Assembly: GCA_905182135.1 (NCBI GenBank)
Contig: CAJJAG010000006.1
Location: 434,001-498,000, forward strand
Direction: 5' to 3'
From: an uncultured Acidimicrobiaceae bacterium
GTDB taxonomy: Bacteria > Actinomycetota > Acidimicrobiia > Acidimicrobiales > UBA10347
DNA: 64,000 bases
Positions within the stretch are counted from its first letter, which is position 1. Each line of letters starts with the position of its first letter. Below the pieces are notes generated by a model, which saw nothing but the letters and a program-made list of their open reading frames with translations, was not told where the DNA came from and searched no databases. Below, one piece after another: positions 1-9,618 of the stretch. Position numbers and translations under genes: made by a program.

Positions 1-884
1 AACCGCAGACGGTCCGACTGGGCATCCTTAAGATCGGCACAGCGAGCGGCGAGCTCAGGAAATACTGCGGGACGATCTTGTGGAACTGAAGAGACCACCA
101 TCATGCGGGCCGGAAAGCCCTCTGCATCGACCGTCGACCGCCAGATGGCGACGTCATCCTCGTCGAGCGGGCCGCTCGCTAGATCGATCACAGTCGTATG
201 TCCAGCATTGCGCGCCTCGTAGGCGAAGTTCAAGATGCCTTCCGGGGTCAGCCGGGCATCCATAAAGTGTTTGCGAGCTTCAACACACAATCCCATCGCT
301 GGCGGTTCTTGAAGCTCACCGTTCGGTTCACCGTGTTCATCTAGGTCGACGCCAGGCATCGTCGTGTCGCGTGTGATCTCTGCTCGCTCGAGCATCGCCG
401 TGTTGACTGTCGCCAGATGCCCGCTCGCATGCATGATGTAGATCGGTCGGGTCTCAGACACCTGATCAAGGTGCTTGGCGTACATGCGCTCGCCTTCGAA
501 GTACAACGGATCGACACCACGTGCCAGCAAAATATCACCGACTGGCATCTCGGCCTCGATCTCTTTTAGTCGTTCAACAACGGCATCAATGGATTTGCAA
601 CCAGTCCAGACGGTGCCGTCTGGTGCCCGAACATCGAAGAAGCCGACATAGGGAAACTGCCACATAGCGCCAGACATCGCATGTGAATGCGCTTCGACGA
701 AACCTGGCATCAAAACCTTGTCAGCGAAGCATTCGTCGACAACATGTTCGCCCCAACCGACGAGTTCTTCGAGGTCACCGACACCGAGAACCCGGCCGTC
801 GCGAACTGCAACAGCGGTTCCCTCCGGGTTCGCAGGATTCATTGTGATCACGCGGCGGGCGGTATAGATCGTTGTCAGGGACAT
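1..884 (-). CDS. Amidohydrolase family protein (YtcJ-like), 3' end outside window
   Basis: Reading in from position 884 gives an open frame that runs off the left edge, so only the N-terminal 294 or so residues are visible. It begins MSLTTIYTARRVITMNP and carries the amidohydrolase signature VLMPGFVEAHSH, with the metal-ligand His pair at residues 66 and 68. The short beta-rich start followed by a PGFVEAHSH box is typical of the YtcJ/amidohydrolase_3 group of zinc-type hydrolases that act on amides or carbamates. The substrate cannot be inferred. The ATG at 884 is preceded by GGGAGCG about nine bases upstream, a good ribosome binding site. It reads away from the thiolase gene, with about 0.7 kb between the two starts. 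Confidence 0.85.
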   Translation of the reverse strand, partial: MSLTTIYTARRVITMNPANPEGTAVAVRDGRVLGVGDLEELVGWGEHVVDECFADKVLMPGFVEAHSHAMSGAMWQFPYVGFFDVRAPDGTVWTGCKSIDAVVERLKEIEAEMPVGDILLARGVDPLYFEGERMYAKHLDQVSETRPIYIMHASGHLATVNTAMLERAEITRDTTMPGVDLDEHGEPNGELQEPPAMGLCVEARKHFMDARLTPEGILNFAYEARNAGHTTVIDLASGPLDEDDVAIWRSTVDAEGFPARMMVVSSVPQDRPAVFPELAARCADLKDAQSDRLR

Positions 885-1596
885 TTCGGAACGCTCCCAC
901 ATTTCGGGGCCCTGCGCAATCGCTACACCGAGGCCACCGGCAGGGCGCGCCCCTCACTCGAGTGCAGAAAATAACGCTGGGCCTAACAGCCTGACTACGC
1001 ACACGGAAAGGGCGCTACTTAAGGGTTCATCCACCAAGCCATATTTGGGCATCCGGGTAGCCCAGTCAGCTCCACTGACACTATTTTGATGACACTGTTG
1101 ATTAAGACTGCTGTCACTTGGAGTGAGACCATGACGCACTCAGCAAGGTCCGAAAATATCACTGAGCTTTTTACATCACTGAGCTTTTTGACAGTCGCTA
1201 CGCACACCCCGCCCTCTACGCACACCCCGCCGACGTGTCCAACTACCGCATGTGAGCAACATTCACGATGGACCAGCTAAGCACCGCCAGCGCCCCGCTG
1301 GTTGAAGGCATCTCTATGCAGCACGGCTTTAACGAGTGAGTCGCCATGATCGAACGCTCCACCGAGTCCGCCGGCACCATCAAAGAACGAAACTTATTTG
1401 CTCTGTAATTCGAGGCCCTGTCTCTAGGTATGTGTTCGCCCAGGAACACAAAATCCCATTCGCTGAGTTAGGCCGCTACGGGCCCCAGCTGCTGGCAGTT
1501 CTCAAAAACAATCGTTCTTGTGGAGTCTCAACTTCCATTCGAGGGTCATCTCGCCCTAGCGTGTCAGCACCGTCTCTTAGTTCTGGAGTTCTCGTT
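885..1596. other. Intergenic region with short direct repeats and possible gene remnant
   Basis: No convincing gene lies between the divergent amidohydrolase and thiolase starts. The stretch atcactgagcttttt occurs twice (1158-1172 and 1175-1189), and ctacgcacaccccgcc occurs twice (1198-1213 and 1216-1231). From 1268 a plus-strand frame starts MDQLSTASAPLVEG, hits TGA after 24 codons, and continues in frame through MIERSTESAGTIKERN to a TAA. This looks like a decayed small gene but I cannot name it. The region must also hold the promoters of both flanking genes. Confidence 0.4.
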
Positions 1597-2769
1597 ATGC
1601 GCGAAGCAGTATTCGTTTCTTATGCCCGCACCGGCCTGGCCAAGGCCGGCCGCGGCGGTTTCAACATGACACCCGCCATGTCGATGGCCGCCCATGCAAT
1701 CAAGCACGCTGTCGCCAAGTCAGGGGTTGACCCAGCCGACGTCGAGGACGTCTCGCTCGGCAACGGGGCACATGGCTCTGGCAATCTCGGTCGCCTTGCA
1801 AGCCTTCTTGCCGGCTTGCCTGTTCAGACCGGTGGCAACACCATCCAGCGGCACTGTTCCTCTGGCTTGAACTCGATCGCTGTTGCTGCCAACCACATTC
1901 GGGTCGACATGTCCGACGTCGTCGTCGCAGCTGGCGTCGAGTCGATCTCGATCCCAAGCCCCGGCATGGGTGGCGCAATCAATATGGACCCAGCCCTCGA
2001 AGAGAGCTACCCAGCCATCTACATGGCAATGATCGAAACGGCCGACATTGTCGCCGATCGGTACAACGTGTCGCGTGAATCCCAAGACGAATACAGCCTG
2101 CAGTCACAGCTACGCACCGCAGCCGCTCAAGAGAACGGTCTTTACGAAAACGAAATCGTTCCGATGGAAACGAAAATGAAGCTCGTCGATCGCGAAACCA
2201 AAGAAGAGACGATCGTCGACTACACCGTCGATCGCGACGAGTGCAACCGACCCACAACCACTATCGAAGCCTTGCAGAAGCTCGCACCAGTCCGCGGCGA
2301 GGGCAACTACATCACCGCTGGCAACGCTAGCCAGCTATCGGACGGCGCAGCAGCAGTCGTGATGATGTCCGACGAAGAAGCAGCTCGCCGCGACATCGAG
2401 CCCTTGGGCGCCTTCAAGGGCTGGGCTGTTGCCGGTTGCGAACCCGACGAAATGGGAATTGGACCGATCTACGCCGTTCCGAAGTTGCTCAAGCGTCACG
2501 GCTTGACCGTCGATGACATCGACATCTGGGAACTGAACGAGGCCTTCGCTAGCCAGTGCCTTTACAGCCGAGACACGCTCGGAATCGATCCCGAGAAGTA
2601 CAACGTCAATGGTGGCTCCATCTCCATTGGTCACCCCTTCGGGATGACCGGAACTCGCTGTGCGGGCCACTTGCTGCAAGAGGGCAAGCGTCGCGGCGCC
2701 AAGTACGGCGTTGTCACCATGTGCATCGGTGGCGGCCAAGGCGCAGCTGGTCTCATCGAGATCTACTGA
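1597..2769 (+). CDS. Acetyl-CoA acetyltransferase (thiolase)
   Basis: A 390-residue thiolase of normal family length. It would join or cleave acyl-CoAs by Claisen chemistry in the cytoplasm, in beta-oxidation or in making acetoacetyl-CoA. The nucleophilic Cys is C87 in QRHCSSGLNS. The C-terminal catalytic pair is H346 in SIGHPFGMTG and C376 in VTMCIGGGQG, so all three thiolase motifs are intact. The frame is open further upstream to 1336, but the ATG at 1597 has GGAG about nine bases before it and matches the usual thiolase N-terminus (MREAVFVSYARTGLAKA). A strong hairpin follows at 2834-2857, so the gene is probably monocistronic. Substrate chain length cannot be read from the sequence. Confidence 0.93.
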   Translation: MREAVFVSYARTGLAKAGRGGFNMTPAMSMAAHAIKHAVAKSGVDPADVEDVSLGNGAHGSGNLGRLASLLAGLPVQTGGNTIQRHCSSGLNSIAVAANHIRVDMSDVVVAAGVESISIPSPGMGGAINMDPALEESYPAIYMAMIETADIVADRYNVSRESQDEYSLQSQLRTAAAQENGLYENEIVPMETKMKLVDRETKEETIVDYTVDRDECNRPTTTIEALQKLAPVRGEGNYITAGNASQLSDGAAAVVMMSDEEAARRDIEPLGAFKGWAVAGCEPDEMGIGPIYAVPKLLKRHGLTVDDIDIWELNEAFASQCLYSRDTLGIDPEKYNVNGGSISIGHPFGMTGTRCAGHLLQEGKRRGAKYGVVTMCIGGGQGAAGLIEIY

Positions 2770-2833
2770 TTTCAGCAGTGCTGTCACTTTGAACAGCACA
2801 ACGAACCGCCATCTTGTGGTGGACATCTACCAG

Positions 2834-2857
2834 CAGCCCGGGGTTCGCCCCGGGCTG
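2834..2857 (+). terminator. Hairpin terminator after thiolase gene
   Basis: A perfect 10-bp GC-rich stem (cagcccgggg / ccccgggctg) closed by a ttcg tetraloop lies 65 bases after the thiolase stop. The downstream tail (ttacgcgtctgttgc) is only moderately T-rich, so this could be a terminator or a stable 3' stem that protects the mRNA. Confidence 0.7.
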
Positions 2858-3007
2858 TTACGCGTCTGTTGCTTTCTGTCCTCGCCGTCGAGCCTCGTAA
2901 GGGTCCCTCCCTTGGATTAAACGACTTTCGTGCATCGAAACCTTCAAGTTTGCTAGCTCAAGGCCGATTGCTTCTTTATAGGTGTCGTGAACCAAGCCAG
3001 GAGCCCC

Positions 3008-4102
3008 ATGTCACACGAACTCAATCTCGCAATTGCCCTTCCAAGTCAGCTACTGGCCTTTGCTCTACCAGCGGTAGTACTCATCGCAATCGTATTCATC
3101 GTCGTACTCCCTAGATCGCGCCGCAAGAAAGCCACTATGGCCACCTGGGCGGCCGCGAGCGATGAACTCGGCCTTGAGTTCGTTGTCAATGGCATCGAAC
3201 TTGGTTCCGTTGCTCGGGGCCGGGTTAATAACCATGTCGTCTCAATAGCGCCGGCACATAAGGGCTCCAAGAATCGGGTTGTCACCCAGTACAGCGTGAA
3301 GTTCAAAGCACCCGAGGCCCCAGAATTTAATCTGGTCAAGCGCATCAACAAGAACACGCCTATCATCGGCACTGGCAACCCAGAATTTGATGCGGTCGTC
3401 GCAGTAAAGACCGACCAACCAGAGGCCCTGAGCCGCTATCTGACCGGCCCACGCCGAGCCGCCATTCTGCGACTACTGACCTACTTCCCATCTGCACAGA
3501 TCACGAATCGCGAAGCACACCTGCTCACGGTCGGGATCGAGCAAGAACATGACAAGTTGGTTGACTCGATCTGCCATCTTGTGGCAGCGGCCGAAACCTT
3601 CGACCATCTCAACCAATCTGGTGACGCTCACATCGCCAACGATGCCCGCCAAGACACTGGCGACATCACCGCTCCCCCCGCAGCCGGAACCGTTGGCCCA
3701 CCAGCAACGGCCCCAATCGCAACACCGATTATCACTGAACGAAAGGTTGATCGCGAGCGAGGCCTGTTGACCGAGGCCCGCTTGGACGCTGCAAGCGTGC
3801 TCGACGATCTATTCAACTCCGAACTCGACGACGCGGCAATCACGGCTCGCTTTCAGCAGACCTATCAGGGACACGAAGTCAACTGGACCGGCGAGGTGCT
3901 GCGAGTAGGCGCTACCGAAGACGGCATGAAACGTATCGCTGCACTCGTCGGATTTGCCGCCGGCCAAGCCCCTGAGTCAGGACGTGTCGTTGCACTCACT
4001 GCCATAAAGCCTGAACCTGTCGTTGTCCAAGGTGATGTAGTCAGCTTCTCAGGATTACTCGTAAACTTGGTTGTTGGTCAACGTCTGCTCCACATCGCCT
4101 AA
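3008..4102 (+). CDS. Membrane-anchored protein of unknown function
   Basis: A 364-residue protein I do not recognise. It has a short N-terminal stretch, one strongly hydrophobic segment (about residues 16-35, LLAFALPAVVLIAIVFIVVL), then RSRRKK, which predicts one membrane anchor with the rest in the cytoplasm. The first soluble part (about 45-190) is a mixed alpha/beta region. It is followed by an Ala/Pro/Thr-rich linker near 220-245 and a last domain with repeated hydrophobic beta strands ending in GQRLLHIA. The ATG at 3008 has AGGAG five bases upstream; an upstream GTG at 2987 has no such site. The gene is alone, convergent with the carboxylase operon. No catalytic motif is visible. Confidence 0.72.
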   Translation: MSHELNLAIALPSQLLAFALPAVVLIAIVFIVVLPRSRRKKATMATWAAASDELGLEFVVNGIELGSVARGRVNNHVVSIAPAHKGSKNRVVTQYSVKFKAPEAPEFNLVKRINKNTPIIGTGNPEFDAVVAVKTDQPEALSRYLTGPRRAAILRLLTYFPSAQITNREAHLLTVGIEQEHDKLVDSICHLVAAAETFDHLNQSGDAHIANDARQDTGDITAPPAAGTVGPPATAPIATPIITERKVDRERGLLTEARLDAASVLDDLFNSELDDAAITARFQQTYQGHEVNWTGEVLRVGATEDGMKRIAALVGFAAGQAPESGRVVALTAIKPEPVVVQGDVVSFSGLLVNLVVGQRLLHIA

Positions 4103-4272
4103 AGTCCAGCCGTAGCTCCGGTCTACTTCGTGGAGCGACCCTGCACAGGGGTGACCGCAACCGAAATTCCATAGTTGCGAACAGTCCAGTTCCAGATACC
4201 CCACAGCGGTGCGCTATGCGGCAGACAAGTTATGCGGCAGAAGAATTACCTGCAAATATTTTCCTTCGTATT

Positions 4273-6324
4273 TCACTCTTCAGCGGGGTCGCCGTCAGGT
4301 TCTTCAAGAATGACTAACACCTGACCGTTATCAACCTGATCGCCAACAGCACACCGCACCTCGGACACCACGCTCGCGATAGGCGCAGTGATTGTGTGTT
4401 CCATCTTCATCGCCTCCATGATCACGAGCGACTGACCGGCCTGCACGCTGTCACCGGCCACAACGTGCACCGATGAAACCTTGCCCGGCATAGGAGCCAT
4501 CTGCCCGCCGGCCACCGTAACCAAGGCATAGTCGGGGAACCGGCCGATGACCGTAATTTCAACGGTGCCCCCGGGGCTCTGAACCACCAGGCTGTCCTCG
4601 GTCTCGGTCACGCGATGCTGGTTGCGCACGCCATCGATCTCGATCGTGAGCACGCCAGTGCGCAGATCAGCATCAACCACATGCACACGCGCAGTTTCAC
4701 CTGCCGACTCATCGTCGACGAGCGAGTCGATCTCGAACGTCCCGCCTCTGATGGCGCGGTACCGAATAGTCACGACCCTTTCGCCATAGGCGAATAGTGC
4801 AGTCTCCGGTGGCATCGACGAGTTCCGGTAGCCGCCAGGCATGAAACCAAGCGCACCAGTACCAACTCGGTTCACCTGTTGTTTCAACATTGCTGCCGCG
4901 ATCGCCGCCTGTGCCAACAAGGTCTCGTCAGGAACCACTGCCGCTCGTGGCCGAACTCGCTCGATGAAGTCCGTTGTTGTATCCCCGTCGAGGAATGCCT
5001 GATGGCGCAGTGTTGCAACCAAAAAATCCCGGTTAGTTGTTACACCCGCGATCGCCATCGTGTCCAACACGAGCGCCAGTCGGCTCGCCGCTTCGGCTCG
5101 AGTGGGTGCATGCACGATGACCTTGGCCAGCATTGGATCGAAGTCGACCCCCACAACCGAACCTGACTCAACACCGCTGTCGATACGAGCCGCTGGCGAC
5201 ACTGGGGCCTCAAACACGTGCAGCGTGCCGATTGCTGGCAGGAAGTTGTTCGCCGGGTCTTCGGCATAAAGCCGAGCCTCAATGGCGTGACCAGTGATAG
5301 TCAAATCGTCTTGGCTGAAGCTCAGCGGCAAGCCTGCGGCGACGCGCAATTGCTCTCGGACAAGGTCGACCCCGGTGATCTCTTCGGTGACGGGGTGCTC
5401 GACTTGGATGCGGGTATTGACCTCGAGGAACCAGAACGCAGCACCAGGGCCATCCCCATCGAGCAAGAATTCGACGGTGCCTGCTGACGAATAGCCGATA
5501 GCTCTCGCTGCATCCAACGCGGCATCACACATTGCGGAGCGGACCGCTGGATCTATCATCGGGCTCGGGGCCTCTTCGATGATCTTCTGGTGACGGCGCT
5601 GAATCGAACACTCTCGTTCGAACAGATGCACAAGCGTGCCGTGTTCGTCGCCCATCACCTGGATTTCAATATGGCGGGGAGCAGGCAGGTATTTTTCGAG
5701 GAAAACGATGCCGTTACCGAACGACGACGCAGCCTCGCGTTGCGCGCCTGCGACCGCATCGATGAGCGTGTCCACCGACTCAACAACACGCATGCCTTTG
5801 CCACCGCCACCAGCCGTAGCTTTTACCAACACTGGAAAACCGATGTCATGCGCGGCAGCAATGACATCAAGGTCGGCCATGACCTCAATCGATGGCAGAG
5901 TCGGAACTCCGGCCTGAACCATCATTGCCTTGGCGGCAAGCTTGTCGCCCATCGATGCGATCGCATGGGGCGATGGGCCAACCCACGTCAATCCAGCGTC
6001 GATGACCTGGGTTGCGAATTCGGCATTCTCTGCCAGAAACCCGTACCCCGGGTGCACCGCGTCGGCGCCAGTAACGCGAGCCGCATCGAGCACCTTGGCG
6101 ACATCGAGATACGACTCAGACGGCGAACGCCCCCGCAACGAAACCGCCTGATGGGCCTCGCTCACAAAGGGAGCGTCGGCATCGCCATCAGCAAACACCG
6201 CGACAGTTTCGATGCCCATGTCATGGGCGCTACGGAATATCCGGCGGGCGATTTCGCCCCGATTAGCGACGAGCAATCGACGTATCGGTCGTCGCTCTGA
6301 TGATGTTGGTTTATCGGAAGACAC
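4273..6324 (-). CDS. Acyl-CoA carboxylase alpha subunit (biotin carboxylase + BCCP)
   Basis: A 683-residue two-function subunit of an acetyl-/propionyl-CoA-type carboxylase. Residues 12-460 form the biotin carboxylase: the N-lobe LLVANRGEIARRIFRSA, the ATP-grasp glycine loop KATAGGGGKGMR, and the active-site segment FLEVNTRIQVEHPVTE. The C-terminus is a biotinyl domain with EAMKMEH, whose K640 should carry biotin. It uses ATP and bicarbonate to carboxylate biotin for the carboxyltransferase encoded just upstream. The GTG start at 6324 overlaps the end of the beta-subunit gene by 14 bases and has GGAGG about seven bases upstream, which supports translational coupling. Whether the preferred substrate is acetyl-, propionyl- or methylcrotonyl-CoA is not certain; the fused BCCP is typical of the propionyl/methylcrotonyl types. 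Confidence 0.95.
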   Translation of the reverse strand: MSSDKPTSSERRPIRRLLVANRGEIARRIFRSAHDMGIETVAVFADGDADAPFVSEAHQAVSLRGRSPSESYLDVAKVLDAARVTGADAVHPGYGFLAENAEFATQVIDAGLTWVGPSPHAIASMGDKLAAKAMMVQAGVPTLPSIEVMADLDVIAAAHDIGFPVLVKATAGGGGKGMRVVESVDTLIDAVAGAQREAASSFGNGIVFLEKYLPAPRHIEIQVMGDEHGTLVHLFERECSIQRRHQKIIEEAPSPMIDPAVRSAMCDAALDAARAIGYSSAGTVEFLLDGDGPGAAFWFLEVNTRIQVEHPVTEEITGVDLVREQLRVAAGLPLSFSQDDLTITGHAIEARLYAEDPANNFLPAIGTLHVFEAPVSPAARIDSGVESGSVVGVDFDPMLAKVIVHAPTRAEAASRLALVLDTMAIAGVTTNRDFLVATLRHQAFLDGDTTTDFIERVRPRAAVVPDETLLAQAAIAAAMLKQQVNRVGTGALGFMPGGYRNSSMPPETALFAYGERVVTIRYRAIRGGTFEIDSLVDDESAGETARVHVVDADLRTGVLTIEIDGVRNQHRVTETEDSLVVQSPGGTVEITVIGRFPDYALVTVAGGQMAPMPGKVSSVHVVAGDSVQAGQSLVIMEAMKMEHTITAPIASVVSEVRCAVGDQVDNGQVLVILEEPDGDPAEE

Positions 6325-7933
6325 CGAAACCCTCCGCTCCCTTGACGTCGTTGTTGTGACACACCGACAACGACATACCTACAACGTCGCGAGTGTCTCG
6401 CGGGTCGATGATGCCGTCGTCGCCGATCCGGCCGGTCGCGTAAAGCGCCAGCGATTTAAGCTCGTGATAATGCTCGACTTCGGCGACCATCTCAGCGTCG
6501 GCAGCTTCGTCAAACTCAAGTCCCTTGCGGGCGGCCTGGCCTCGACGCACCAACGACATAACGCCAGCGATCTGTTTAGGCCCCATGATGGCGATCTTGG
6601 CCGTCGGCCAAAGGTAGGTAAATCGAGAGTTGAACCCTCGCCCAGACATGCCGTAGTTACCAGCGCCGTAGCTTGATCCCAGGATCACACTGATGTGGGG
6701 CACCATCGAGTTCGACACCGCATTGATCATGCGGCTGCCGTTCTTGACGATGCCGCCATGCTCAAAGTCTTTTCCGACCATAAAGCCAGTGATGTTGTGC
6801 AAGAACAACAACGGGATATCGCGCTGGTTGCACAGCTGGATGAACTGTGCCGCCTTGTTCGCACTCTCGCTAAATAGCGGCCCGTTGTTACCAAGAATGC
6901 CGACGGGGTAGCCATGGACGTGCGCCCACCCACAGATCAGCGTGGTTCCATAACGAGCCTTGAACTCTTCGAAGCGACTTCCATCGGTAATGCGCCCGAT
7001 CACTTCGCGCACATCTATCGCAGTCGCCAGCTCACGACTCATAAGCCCTAGCAGTTCGTCGGGGGCATGAATGGGTGCGTCGCCCTCGCCCGTGGCGCCG
7101 TAGCCCTGCTTGTGATGGTTCAGGTGGGCGACAACTTCGCGGCACATTCGAAGACCATCGAGCTCATCTTCAGCCAGATAATCAGCCAGCCCGCTGGTTT
7201 CGGCATGCATCTGCGCACCTCCCAACGTCTCATCATCGGAGATCTCGCCGGTGGCCATCTGGACCAACGGCGGACCGCCTAAGAAGACCTTGGAACGTTC
7301 CTTAATGAAAATGTTGTAGTCGCTCATTCCTGGCTGGTAAGCGCCACCTGCCGTCGACGAACCGAACACAACAGCAATAGAAGGGATGCCAAGTTTGGAG
7401 AGCTCAGTGACGTCGTAGAACAAGCGGCCCGATTCGCCGAAGTGGTCGACCTGTTCGCGCATTTGTCGCTCGGGGTCCTCAGACCCACGCAAGTCGCCGC
7501 CCGCTGATTCGACAAACTGCACGTAGGGGAGGCGGTTCTCCCTACTGATCTGAATCGCCCGCATGATCTTCTTGCCGGCGAAGGCAGTAATAGCGCCGCC
7601 CAACACTGTCGGGTCGTTGCCCATGATCATGCACTCAGTGCCTTCGATCACGCCGATACCCATGACTAGGCCAGCGCCCACCGTGTAGTCAGAGCTATAG
7701 GCAGCGAGCGGGCTGATCTCATAAAACGGCGAGTCTGGGTCGATCACAGCCGAGATGCGTTCGCGAATGGGAAGTTTGCCTCGGGAACGGAGACGGGTCA
7801 TCGACCGCTCGCCGCCACCTTCGGCTGCTTCGAGGTTCAGCTTGTCGATCTCAGATAGCTGCTCGAGCATGTCGTCGCGATTGCGAGCGAACTGTTCACT
7901 ACCCGTGTCCAACTTGCTTCGTAGGGTTGCCAC
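6311..7933 (-). CDS. Acyl-CoA carboxyltransferase beta subunit
   Basis: A 540-residue carboxyltransferase with two crotonase-fold halves, the normal length for PccB/MccB-type subunits. It transfers the carboxyl group from biotin to an acyl-CoA. Family features are RLRSRGKLPIRERI near the start, the oxyanion-hole glycines in VVFGSSTAGGAYQPGMSDY (about residue 200), and the second-half motifs LFLHNITGFMVGKDFE and SSYGAGNYGMSGR. It starts with GTG at 7933 and is the promoter-proximal gene of a two-gene operon with the biotin carboxylase. VGKDFEHGGIVKNGSRMINA in the second half resembles methylcrotonyl/geranyl-type more than propionyl-type subunits. That points to branched acyl-CoA use, but this is inference. 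Confidence 0.95.
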   Translation of the reverse strand: MATLRSKLDTGSEQFARNRDDMLEQLSEIDKLNLEAAEGGGERSMTRLRSRGKLPIRERISAVIDPDSPFYEISPLAAYSSDYTVGAGLVMGIGVIEGTECMIMGNDPTVLGGAITAFAGKKIMRAIQISRENRLPYVQFVESAGGDLRGSEDPERQMREQVDHFGESGRLFYDVTELSKLGIPSIAVVFGSSTAGGAYQPGMSDYNIFIKERSKVFLGGPPLVQMATGEISDDETLGGAQMHAETSGLADYLAEDELDGLRMCREVVAHLNHHKQGYGATGEGDAPIHAPDELLGLMSRELATAIDVREVIGRITDGSRFEEFKARYGTTLICGWAHVHGYPVGILGNNGPLFSESANKAAQFIQLCNQRDIPLLFLHNITGFMVGKDFEHGGIVKNGSRMINAVSNSMVPHISVILGSSYGAGNYGMSGRGFNSRFTYLWPTAKIAIMGPKQIAGVMSLVRRGQAARKGLEFDEAADAEMVAEVEHYHELKSLALYATGRIGDDGIIDPRDTRDVVGMSLSVCHNNDVKGAEGFGVFR

Positions 7934-7991
7934 AGTTCAAATCTACGTGGCTTTGTTAGCTGCGACCAAGGTTAAGCGTCTGCAACCAAGA

Positions 7992-8771
7992 TCAGGCGTC
8001 GCGTGCGCCACCGTCTACAGCGATATCGGCGCCGGTCATGTGCCATGCCGCCTCGCTCGCCACAAACGCAACGACCTTGCCGATGTCTTCCGGTTCGGGA
8101 AGTCGTTCGGTCAAGTTCGGCATGGAATTATCGAGTGCCCAGCGTTCGGCCTCCGGCCAGGATGCAGCACTGCCATCGCGCTCGGCCCGGCGAGTCACCA
8201 TCGCTCGTACCTCGTCGGTTGCGATCATTCCGGGGCTTACGAGATTGGCCGTAACACCTGTGCCACGAAGCTCCATGGCCAGTGTGCGGACAAGGGTCGG
8301 CAAGGCCGTCTTGGCTCCGTAGTACCCGGCGTTTCTCTGACCAGGCTGCTGGGTCCCAACCGTGCCCATGAAGATGATCCGCCCCCACCCGCGCTCACGC
8401 ATTGCCGGCAGACACAGCTGCGTCACTCGTACCGCAGCCAAGACGTTCACGTTCCATTCGTCGGTCCATTTCGCCATAGATGACCAGCTTGATCCACCCG
8501 GTGCGCCGTAATTGTTCACCAACACGTGCGCTCGATCCGCGACAGTTGCAAGTTGATCTGCGCCCGCGTCGGTCCGGATATCTGCCGTCACCGCTTCTGC
8601 GCTCAGCCCCTCGGCCTTCAGCTCGATTACCGTTGCCTCGGCTTGACCTGCTTCGAACCCATGGATAAGCACATGTGCTCCCTCGACAGCAAGCACCCGC
8701 GCTATACCTCGCCCCGTACCCCTGTAGCTACCCGTTACAAGTGCCGTCTTCCCAGCAAGGTTTAAGTCCAT
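7992..8771 (-). CDS. SDR family NAD(P)-dependent oxidoreductase
   Basis: A 259-residue classical short-chain dehydrogenase. The Rossmann motif TGSYRGTGRGIA sits at residues 13-24, and VNNYGA replaces the usual NNAG. The catalytic pair is YYGAK (YxxxK). The Ser that normally lies 13 residues before the Tyr is a Thr here (IIFMGTVGTQ), a conservative change that keeps a hydroxyl. The end is the usual SEAAWHMTGADIAVDGG. It probably oxidises a hydroxyacyl or other secondary alcohol, or reduces the ketone. The ATG at 8771 starts directly at the first conserved residues (MDLNLAGKTALVTG). It lies just upstream of, and on the same strand as, the carboxylase genes (59-bp gap), so it may be co-transcribed with them. 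Confidence 0.9.
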   Translation of the reverse strand: MDLNLAGKTALVTGSYRGTGRGIARVLAVEGAHVLIHGFEAGQAEATVIELKAEGLSAEAVTADIRTDAGADQLATVADRAHVLVNNYGAPGGSSWSSMAKWTDEWNVNVLAAVRVTQLCLPAMRERGWGRIIFMGTVGTQQPGQRNAGYYGAKTALPTLVRTLAMELRGTGVTANLVSPGMIATDEVRAMVTRRAERDGSAASWPEAERWALDNSMPNLTERLPEPEDIGKVVAFVASEAAWHMTGADIAVDGGARDA

Positions 8772-8818
8772 GGGCCGTGTTTAGACGAGCGCTGCCTTTT
8801 GGGCAACTCGTCGAACTT

Positions 8819-9616
8819 TCATTTACCATCAAAATCACCAGGCGCCACTTTTGCCCACTCGGCGATCCGCAAATCTGAGGTCAGGGCGCGTCGTGTCATC
8901 GCCAGCGTCACGATGATCACCGAGAGCGCCACCGCGCCGAGTACCAGGAACATCACGACTAACTGAATAAGCACTGCATCTATGGGATCGACACCCGCCA
9001 GAAGCAGACCGGTCATAGCACCAGGGAGCGCTATGAGACCGACCACCTTTGTGCGCTCGATCTGTGGGATCAACGCTAGTCGAGCAACATCGCGCACGAC
9101 CCGGCGTGTCGATGCCGGCCCGTCAAACCCCAAGGCCAGCATCGCTTCGATCTGGCCCGCCGATTCAATGAGCTGGCTCCGGGTGCGATCTACGGCCTGC
9201 ACCACGGTGGGCAGCGTGTTCCCAATAGTGATCCCGGCAATTACCACAACCGACACCGCTTCGAGGGCCAAGACACCAAGGCCGAAGATCACGGCCAAGA
9301 CAACACTGACGCTTAACCCGATCGCCGAAAGTCCTACCACAACGAGGTCGCGGCCTGCGCCGGTTCGACGAGCCACGACGGCACCAGCGATTCCAACCAT
9401 CATGACCACCCAGAGCACCGACCACAGACTCGCTAGGCCAGACTCGAAGATCACAGTGAAGAGGGCCCCTACCCCCAGGAGTTGCACGGTGGCTCGCGCA
9501 GCTGCCCACAGAACCGGCCGCTCAAGGCCAAGCCGTTGCCAGATCGACACGCCGACAACGATCACTATCAGGATCAGCGAAACTGCTGCTTGCCATAGTT
9601 CGACGTCGGTGCGCAT
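8819..9616 (-). CDS. fetB: FetB/UPF0014-family ABC transporter permease
   Basis: A 265-residue integral membrane protein with about seven hydrophobic segments. It carries the hallmark of the UPF0014/FetB family, IPQIERTKVVGLIALPGAMTG followed by LLAGVDPIDAVLIQLVVMF. Family members pair with an ATPase (FetA) and have been linked to iron export and resistance to oxidative stress. No ATPase gene is adjacent here: the neighbours are a nitrobindin-like protein upstream and an SDR downstream. The partner would have to be encoded elsewhere. The ATG at 9616 follows the stop of the upstream gene by two bases, so the two genes are almost certainly one transcript. Confidence 0.88.
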   Translation of the reverse strand: MRTDVELWQAAVSLILIVIVVGVSIWQRLGLERPVLWAAARATVQLLGVGALFTVIFESGLASLWSVLWVVMMVGIAGAVVARRTGAGRDLVVVGLSAIGLSVSVVLAVIFGLGVLALEAVSVVVIAGITIGNTLPTVVQAVDRTRSQLIESAGQIEAMLALGFDGPASTRRVVRDVARLALIPQIERTKVVGLIALPGAMTGLLLAGVDPIDAVLIQLVVMFLVLGAVALSVIIVTLAMTRRALTSDLRIAEWAKVAPGDFDGK

Positions 9617-9618
9617 GT

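Noticed and set aside
1336-1596. An upstream extension of the thiolase gene by 87 codons
   Set aside because: The added residues have no thiolase similarity, and the ATG at 1597 has a good ribosome binding site.
5590-6300. A 236-residue forward frame opposite the biotin carboxylase gene
   Set aside because: It is antisense to a clear enzyme gene, His/Arg-rich and without any family resemblance.
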